10,974 nucleotides of DNA, taken from positions 1 through 10,974 of the forward strand of contig JAEWVM010000103.1 of the NCBI GenBank assembly GCA_023396615.1, written 5' to 3'. This document shows positions 6,901 through 10,974 of this stretch, piece after piece; position 1 is the first letter of the stretch, and each line of letters begins with the position of its first letter. The stretch is from Spirochaetota bacterium (lineage in GTDB: Bacteria > Spirochaetota > UBA4802 > JAFGJZ01). The notes under the pieces were generated by a model, which was not told where the DNA came from, searched no databases, and was given only the letters and a program-made list of their open reading frames with translations. The position numbers and the translations under genes were made by a program.

Positions 6901-7182
6901 ATGGCTAAAGAAAAGCTGTTTTGCGCGAATTGCCTGAGCTGTATCGTTATCCGCCAGTCGGAAACCGAACAGGACAAATATGTTCTTCGCGTTAAATGTG
7001 TTAAGAAGAAATGGGCAAAACGCAGCGGTGAGGAAAAACTTTATAAGTATTTCACAGTAGCCCGCAGAATCGTTGATGATTGCGACGGTTATGCAGAAGC
7101 CGGCGAACTTTTTCCTTATATCAAGAACCTCAGAAAAGAGCTTCCGATAAAAGACGAAATTTACTCAACTAAGGACATGTAA
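6901..7182 (+). CDS. Small cysteine-containing protein of unknown function, first gene of the rnf operon
   Basis: I do not recognise this 93-residue soluble protein. It has no signal peptide or membrane segment. The N-terminus carries a tight C-x-x-C-x-x-C cluster, FCANCLSC (Cys 8, 11 and 14), with further Cys at 33 and 61, so binding of zinc or an iron-sulfur cluster is possible. The middle is strongly basic (VKKKWAKR, 34-41), and the remainder is mixed helix and strand with many charged residues. The start is well supported by AGGAG at 6889-6893, 7 bases before ATG. Its stop is one base before the rnfC start, so it is surely co-transcribed with rnfC and may be translationally coupled to it. 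Position suggests an accessory role for the Rnf complex, such as assembly, an electron-transfer partner or a regulator, but nothing in the sequence proves this. Confidence 0.85.
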   Translation: MAKEKLFCANCLSCIVIRQSETEQDKYVLRVKCVKKKWAKRSGEEKLYKYFTVARRIVDDCDGYAEAGELFPYIKNLRKELPIKDEIYSTKDM

Positions 7183-7183
7183 T

Positions 7184-8491
7184 ATGTTTACTTCCACCTT
7201 TCGGGGGGGAATACATCCCCCGCAGATGAAAATTACTGCGGGGGTTCCGTTTGAGAATCTCTCTATACCGCATCTTTGCAGAATCCCGATGCAGCAGCAT
7301 ACGGGGAAGCCTGCTATTCCTGTTGTTGAAAAAGATCAGTTTGTAAAAGAAGGCGAATTGATAGGAAAGGCGGATGGCCTTTTCAGTGCCAATGTTCACG
7401 CCTCCATTCCCGGACGTGTTACAGATATAGGTTTTTATCCAACTCCTTATTCAGAAAAAGGACTATGTGTTGTTATTGAAGCTGAGGGCAGTTTCAGTTC
7501 GGATAGTTTTTCCGAGAAGAAAGATATTTCCTCATTTTCGGCTGAAGAAATAAAGGAAAAGGTCGCTTCAGCAGGAATCGTCGGCATGGGCGGGGCCGCG
7601 TTTCCTACATTCGTCAAATTGAATCCGCCGTCAGATAAAAAAATTGATACACTTATTATAAATGCTGCGGAGTGCGAACCGTATCTTGCAGTAGATGATA
7701 TGCTATGCCGTAATTATGCTGAAGAAATAATTGCAGGCTGTACTCTTTTGATGAAATCGGTTTCGGTTGAGAAATGTGTAATCGGAATTGAAAACAATAA
7801 AAAGCAAGCCTACAAGGCACTGCAGAATGCCGTTTCTTCTGATAAACGGATTTCAGTAAAAAAAATGAAGACGAAGTATCCCCAGGGTTCAGAAAAACAG
7901 CTGATAGAAACGCTTACAGGTCGTCAGGTTCCTTCGGGAAAACTTCCGATGGATGCCGGTGTGATTGTTCAGAACGTCGGTACTGCTTTTGCTGTTTATC
8001 AGGCAGTTTGTTTCGGAAAACCCCTTATTGAAAGATATATTACCATTACGGGTTCAATAGTAAAAAAACCCGGAAATTATAAAATTAAAATAGGTTCACT
8101 CATTACCGATATCATCGAGGAATGCGGCGGGCTAACTGAAGAACCGGCAAAGATTCTTCTCGGCGGACCGATGTGCGGTTTTGCTCTTCCTTCTGCCGAT
8201 TATCCTGTAATAAAGGGAACAAACGGTGTTCTTTTTCTTTCTAAGAAGGAAGCAGGCAATGACAAATTTGATCCGTGCATCAGATGCGGAAATTGCGTTC
8301 ACATATGTCCTTGCGGACTGATGCCTTATGAATTGGGCAATGCCGTCGAAAAGGGAAAGACTGATTTCTATCAGTCTCTCAATCCTCTCGATTGTATGCT
8401 TTGCGGATCTTGTGCCTATGTATGTCCTTCTAAACGTCCGCTAACGCATTTTATAAAAATTGCTCAGCAGTATGTAAGAAGCAAAAAATAA
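7184..8491 (+). CDS. rnfC: Rnf complex subunit C, peripheral NADH-binding Fe-S subunit
   Basis: RnfC is the cytoplasmic subunit where NAD(H) and FMN meet the Fe-S chain of the membrane-bound, ion-translocating ferredoxin:NAD+ oxidoreductase. The N-terminus shows the family signature FRGGIHPPQMK (6-16), then a barrel-sandwich region (about 47-82). The Rossmann-like NADH/FMN region follows, with GIVGMGGAAFPTFVKL (131-146), NAAECEPYLAVDD (160-172) and KYPQGSEKQLI (231-241). GNYKIKIG (297-304) and LLGGPMCGFA (325-334) follow. Two ferredoxin-type cysteine sets, C365/C368/C371/C375 and C404/C407/C410/C414, each ending in CP, bind two [4Fe-4S] clusters. At 435 residues it is the short form without the long repeat tail of the E. 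coli RsxC protein. It lies one base after the 93-residue gene and 12 bases before rnfD. The AAGGA at 7171-7175 is a rather distant ribosome-binding site, which fits translational coupling. Confidence 0.96.
   Translation: MFTSTFRGGIHPPQMKITAGVPFENLSIPHLCRIPMQQHTGKPAIPVVEKDQFVKEGELIGKADGLFSANVHASIPGRVTDIGFYPTPYSEKGLCVVIEAEGSFSSDSFSEKKDISSFSAEEIKEKVASAGIVGMGGAAFPTFVKLNPPSDKKIDTLIINAAECEPYLAVDDMLCRNYAEEIIAGCTLLMKSVSVEKCVIGIENNKKQAYKALQNAVSSDKRISVKKMKTKYPQGSEKQLIETLTGRQVPSGKLPMDAGVIVQNVGTAFAVYQAVCFGKPLIERYITITGSIVKKPGNYKIKIGSLITDIIEECGGLTEEPAKILLGGPMCGFALPSADYPVIKGTNGVLFLSKKEAGNDKFDPCIRCGNCVHICPCGLMPYELGNAVEKGKTDFYQSLNPLDCMLCGSCAYVCPSKRPLTHFIKIAQQYVRSKK
7203..7244 (+). repeat. Overlapping alternative hairpins at the start of rnfC
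   Basis: Within codons about 7-20 of rnfC, CCCCCGCAG (7217-7225) and CTGCGGGGG (7236-7244) form a perfect 9-bp stem with a 10-base loop. A G-run at 7203-7209 can instead pair five Gs with the same CCCCC (7217-7221) over a 7-base loop. The two hairpins are mutually exclusive because they share the C-run. The conserved protein motif GGIHPP forces some of the G and C, but the glycine, proline and alanine codons could have been less GC-rich. A role in translation or attenuation is inference. Confidence 0.5.
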
Positions 8492-8503
8492 CCGGAGCTT
8501 TCT

Positions 8504-9571
8504 ATGGCCGAAAACAATGAAAAAAATAAAATGATTCTCTCCTCCGCTCCCCATATAAGAGCGGGACACTCTATCCCTCATGTGATGTGGCTTGTAGTTT
8601 TTGCGTTGATCCCGGCTGCATCATATGGTGTTTATCTTAACGGTCTTCGTGCGCTTTGGGTAATTATCACTTGTGTTGCTTCTGCTGTTTTTGCCGAATT
8701 TTTGATCCGCGTTTTATTAAAGCGTTCGCTGACAGTTTATAACGGTGCGGCTGTAATCACCGGACTTCTCCTTGCGATGAATCTTTCTCCGGAATTTCCT
8801 TTATGGATGGCGGCGCTTGGTTCATTTTTCGCTATTATAATAGTCAAAGAACTTTTCGGAGGTCTTGGTTTCAACATATGGAATCCGGCTCTTGCGGCAC
8901 GTGCTTTTTTGATGCTATCGTGGCCGGGGCACATGACTTCGAAGTGGCATCAGTTTTCCGACGGAAATATACTCTCGGGTTCTGTTGTCAATTCAGGTAT
9001 TTCTGATCAGGCATTTACTATAATTACGGGTGCGACACCGCTCGGTGCACTTAAGGAAGGCGCGGTAAAACTTGCCGAATCAGGCCTTGATGTTTCGAGC
9101 CTGCATTCTGTATTATTTTCTAATTCAATGCTGAAGTCGCTGTTCTTCGGTGATGTCGGCGGATGTATCGGTGAAACTTCTGTTTTATTTCTGCTGGTAG
9201 GAGCACTGATTCTTCTTGTTACCGGTGTTATTACATGGCATACTCCTGTTTCTTATATTCTTTCTTTTTCAACGGTAATTTTTTCTTATTATTTCTTTAC
9301 CGATTCTTCTGAACCTGTCAGAGCTCTTCTTTTTCATTTGCTGTCCGGAGGATTGATGATCGGCGCTTTTTTTATGGCGACAGACATGGTGACGAGCCCG
9401 GTTTCAAAAAAAGGAATGCTGATATTCGGAGCGGGCTGCGGTCTTATAGCGGCATCAATCAGGCTTTTCGGCGGTTATCCTGAAGGCGTCTCGTATTCGA
9501 TACTTTTCATGAATACGCTTGTTCCTATCATTGACCGTTACACAAAAAATAAAGTTTACGGAAGGAGGTAA
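8504..9571 (+). CDS. rnfD: Rnf complex subunit D, flavin-carrying membrane subunit
   Basis: RnfD (355 aa) is an integral membrane subunit of the Rnf pump with covalently bound FMN and belongs to the NqrB/RnfD family. The sequence has many hydrophobic helices, about 25-45, 51-72, 80-93, 100-117, 225-245, 249-266, 272-293 and 304-322. Motifs include SSAPHIRAGHSIPHVMW (13-29), GGLGFNIWNPALAARAFL (119-136), the flavinylation motif TGATPLG (175-181, Thr178 as the expected FMN attachment site), GCIGETS (220-226) and FMATDMVTSPVS (290-301). It starts 12 bases after rnfC with a GGAG at 8494-8497, and its last codons carry the ribosome-binding site of rnfG. Covalent flavinylation would need an ApbE-type transferase, not encoded in this window. 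Confidence 0.95.
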   Translation: MAENNEKNKMILSSAPHIRAGHSIPHVMWLVVFALIPAASYGVYLNGLRALWVIITCVASAVFAEFLIRVLLKRSLTVYNGAAVITGLLLAMNLSPEFPLWMAALGSFFAIIIVKELFGGLGFNIWNPALAARAFLMLSWPGHMTSKWHQFSDGNILSGSVVNSGISDQAFTIITGATPLGALKEGAVKLAESGLDVSSLHSVLFSNSMLKSLFFGDVGGCIGETSVLFLLVGALILLVTGVITWHTPVSYILSFSTVIFSYYFFTDSSEPVRALLFHLLSGGLMIGAFFMATDMVTSPVSKKGMLIFGAGCGLIAASIRLFGGYPEGVSYSILFMNTLVPIIDRYTKNKVYGRR

Positions 9572-9573
9572 GC

Positions 9574-10287
9574 ATGAAATACTTCGTTAAACCGACACTT
9601 GTTCTTGCTCTGCTTGCCGGCTTTGCCGGATTCCTTCTTGCTTTTGTGAATTCTTCTACAAAGAATGTAATAGCCGGAATGGAAAAAGAAAAAAGTAAAC
9701 TGGCTCTAGCTGTGGCTCTTCCCGGTTTTACCATTCTTGAAGAAAAATCATTTAAAGATGATAAGGGCGAGTTTTTCTATCATACTGCTGAAATAAACGA
9801 AAACGGTAAAACAGTTAAAGGCTATGCGTTCACAGCTGAAGGATCCGGTTACAGCGGAGTATTGCGAACCATGGTCGGATTCGATGAAAATTTTGTTATC
9901 CGCGGAATATCTATCATGAAGCAGAGCGAAACTCCGGGTCTTGGTGCAAGATGTCAGGAGATTGCTTCAAAATATACTTTTGCTGATTTTATTACCGGTA
10001 ATGCCGGAGAGGATGAAACAAAGCCGTGGTTTGAAAAACAGTTCGAATCACTTTCTCTTTCTAAAGAAATTAAAGTCGTAAAGAAAGGCGATTGGAACGA
10101 ATCCATGCGCAATTCTCTTGTTCCGGCAAATGAGGTTTCCGCAATTTCGGGAGCTACTGTTACTACAAATGCCGTAAGACGTTCTATTGAGGAAAGTTTC
10201 GCCAGAATGAAAGCGAATGTCGAAATGCTGCCTTCAGAAACAATACCTGCAGGTGAAGAGACTAATTCAGCGGAGGCTGTTCAATGA
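9574..10287 (+). CDS. rnfG: Rnf complex subunit G, covalently flavinylated extracytoplasmic subunit
   Basis: RnfG (237 aa) carries an FMN_bind domain on the outer side of the cytoplasmic membrane and passes electrons within the Rnf complex. One N-terminal transmembrane helix (about 7-27) anchors it. The domain shows GYAFTAEGSGYSGVL (83-97), FVIRGISIMKQSETPGLGAR (107-126) and the flavinylation motif SGATVTT (192-198), in which a Thr receives FMN. The last ~24 residues (214-237) are a polar, acidic tail beyond the domain. A very good ribosome-binding site, AAGGAGG (9562-9568), lies 5 bases before ATG and overlaps the end of rnfD. Its stop overlaps rnfE by ATGA, so translation of the two is coupled. 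Confidence 0.95.
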   Translation: MKYFVKPTLVLALLAGFAGFLLAFVNSSTKNVIAGMEKEKSKLALAVALPGFTILEEKSFKDDKGEFFYHTAEINENGKTVKGYAFTAEGSGYSGVLRTMVGFDENFVIRGISIMKQSETPGLGARCQEIASKYTFADFITGNAGEDETKPWFEKQFESLSLSKEIKVVKKGDWNESMRNSLVPANEVSAISGATVTTNAVRRSIEESFARMKANVEMLPSETIPAGEETNSAEAVQ

Positions 10288-10874
10288 GTATGATTGCTGA
10301 ATTTACAAAAGGAATATGGAAGCGCAATCCGATTCTCATAATCGGAATCGGCATATGCCCGACGCTTGCGGTTTCAACATCTCTTTCTAACGCATTATGG
10401 ATGACTCTTGCGGCGACTTTTGTCCTAGTGTGTTCCAATATTCTCGTTTCAATGGTGAAAGGAATAACTCCTGCTCATATAAGAATTCCGGTATTTATTA
10501 CGATAATTGCGACTTTTGTAATCATAGTAGAGCTGACATTAAAAGCTTATCAGCCTTCTGTTTATTCGGCTCTCGGTATATTTATTCCCCTTATAGTTGT
10601 TAACTGTATTATCTTAGGCCGAGCCGAAGAATTTGCATCTAAGAAAGGTGTTTTAGCCTCAATACTTGACGGTCTCGGAATGGGTTTAGGTTTCGGACTC
10701 ACGTTGTCTTTACTTGCAATTATACGTGAAACTATCGGAGCAAATAAACTCCTTGGATACACTCTAATTAAGGGTTATGAACCGGTTGGAGCTATGGTTG
10801 CCGCTCCGGGAGCTTTTTTTACTTTAGGGCTTATATTATGGGGAATGAACAGAATTAAGGCAAAGGGTAACTGA
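10284..10874 (+). CDS. rnfE: Rnf complex subunit E, integral membrane subunit
   Basis: RnfE (196 aa) is a six-helix membrane protein of the RnfA/RnfE/NqrD/NqrE family. With RnfA it forms the core that holds an intramembrane iron-sulfur cluster. Signature sequences are NPILIIGIGICPTLAVSTSL (15-34, Cys25) and VVNCIILGRAEEFASKK (105-121, Cys108), the paired cysteines expected as cluster ligands. GLGMGLGFGLTLSLLAIIRE (130-149) and the C-terminal GAMVAAPGAFFTLGLILWG (169-187) follow. Hydrophobic segments cover about 17-33, 36-58, 67-86, 93-110, 126-147 and 169-188. A GGAGG at 10272-10276 precedes ATG by 7 bases inside the end of rnfG, with a 4-base overlap. rnfA starts one base after its stop. Confidence 0.96.
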   Translation: MSMIAEFTKGIWKRNPILIIGIGICPTLAVSTSLSNALWMTLAATFVLVCSNILVSMVKGITPAHIRIPVFITIIATFVIIVELTLKAYQPSVYSALGIFIPLIVVNCIILGRAEEFASKKGVLASILDGLGMGLGFGLTLSLLAIIRETIGANKLLGYTLIKGYEPVGAMVAAPGAFFTLGLILWGMNRIKAKGN

Positions 10875-10875
10875 T

Positions 10876-10974
10876 ATGGAATACAAAATATTTATTTCGA
10901 TACTTCTTGCTACTGTTCTCGTCAATAATTACGTTCTTTCGCAGATGCTTGGTCTTTGTCCTTTTCTTGGAGTA
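10876..10974 (+). CDS. rnfA: Rnf complex subunit A (partial, cut by window end)
   Basis: Only the first 33 codons are present, and the frame is open to the last base. The start MEYKIFISILLATVLVNNYV, followed by LSQMLGLCPFLGV, is the typical N-terminus of RnfA: a first membrane helix with the VLVNNYVL motif and the conserved Cys (Cys28 here) that ligates the intramembrane iron-sulfur cluster shared with RnfE. The ATG lies one base after the rnfE stop, completing the order C-D-G-E-A. rnfB would be expected next, outside the window. Confidence 0.92.
   Translation, partial: MEYKIFISILLATVLVNNYVLSQMLGLCPFLGV

Overview
The window is a densely packed stretch of about 11 kb in which every supported gene lies on the + strand. 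The DNA is moderately AT-rich. The signal peptides, an outer-membrane-like barrel domain ending in Phe, an Rnf complex in the order C-D-G-E-A and the lack of respiratory-chain genes suggest an anaerobic or fermentative diderm bacterium. A spirochaete (Spirochaetota) is my best guess from the protein style. That is an impression only, because no rRNA or other firm marker is present.

Region 1 (1-3841) is the accessory and most interesting part. A secreted barrel-domain protein (102-872) is followed by a tight cluster: an ECF-type sigma factor (942-1430), a membrane-anchored putative anti-sigma factor overlapping it by 4 bases (1427-2191), and an exported caspase-fold (C14) protease starting on the very next base (2192-3841). 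The last ~180 residues of the protease are a close paralogue of the barrel domain of the first gene. This looks like a self-contained envelope-sensing module. The sigma/anti-sigma pair would control an exported caspase-like protease carried on a predicted surface or periplasmic domain, with a stand-alone, protease-free copy of that domain next door.

Region 2 (3842-6759) holds housekeeping genes. A promoter with perfect consensus hexamers (TTGACA, 16 bp, TATAAT), whose spacer carries an imperfect palindrome, drives uvrB (nucleotide excision repair). nadC (quinolinate phosphoribosyltransferase, NAD synthesis) is translationally coupled behind it.

Region 3 (6760-10974) begins with a leader of nested inverted repeats. 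It continues with a small cysteine-containing protein of unknown function (6901-7182) and then rnfC, rnfD, rnfG, rnfE and the start of rnfA, cut by the window edge. These encode the ion-translocating ferredoxin:NAD+ oxidoreductase. Spacing is 13 bases or less throughout, so this is one operon. The first codons of rnfC contain a perfect 9-bp inverted repeat plus a competing G-run/C-run hairpin.

No tRNA, rRNA, CRISPR array, insertion sequence or convincing intrinsic terminator was seen. There is no gene-free stretch longer than about 145 bases.
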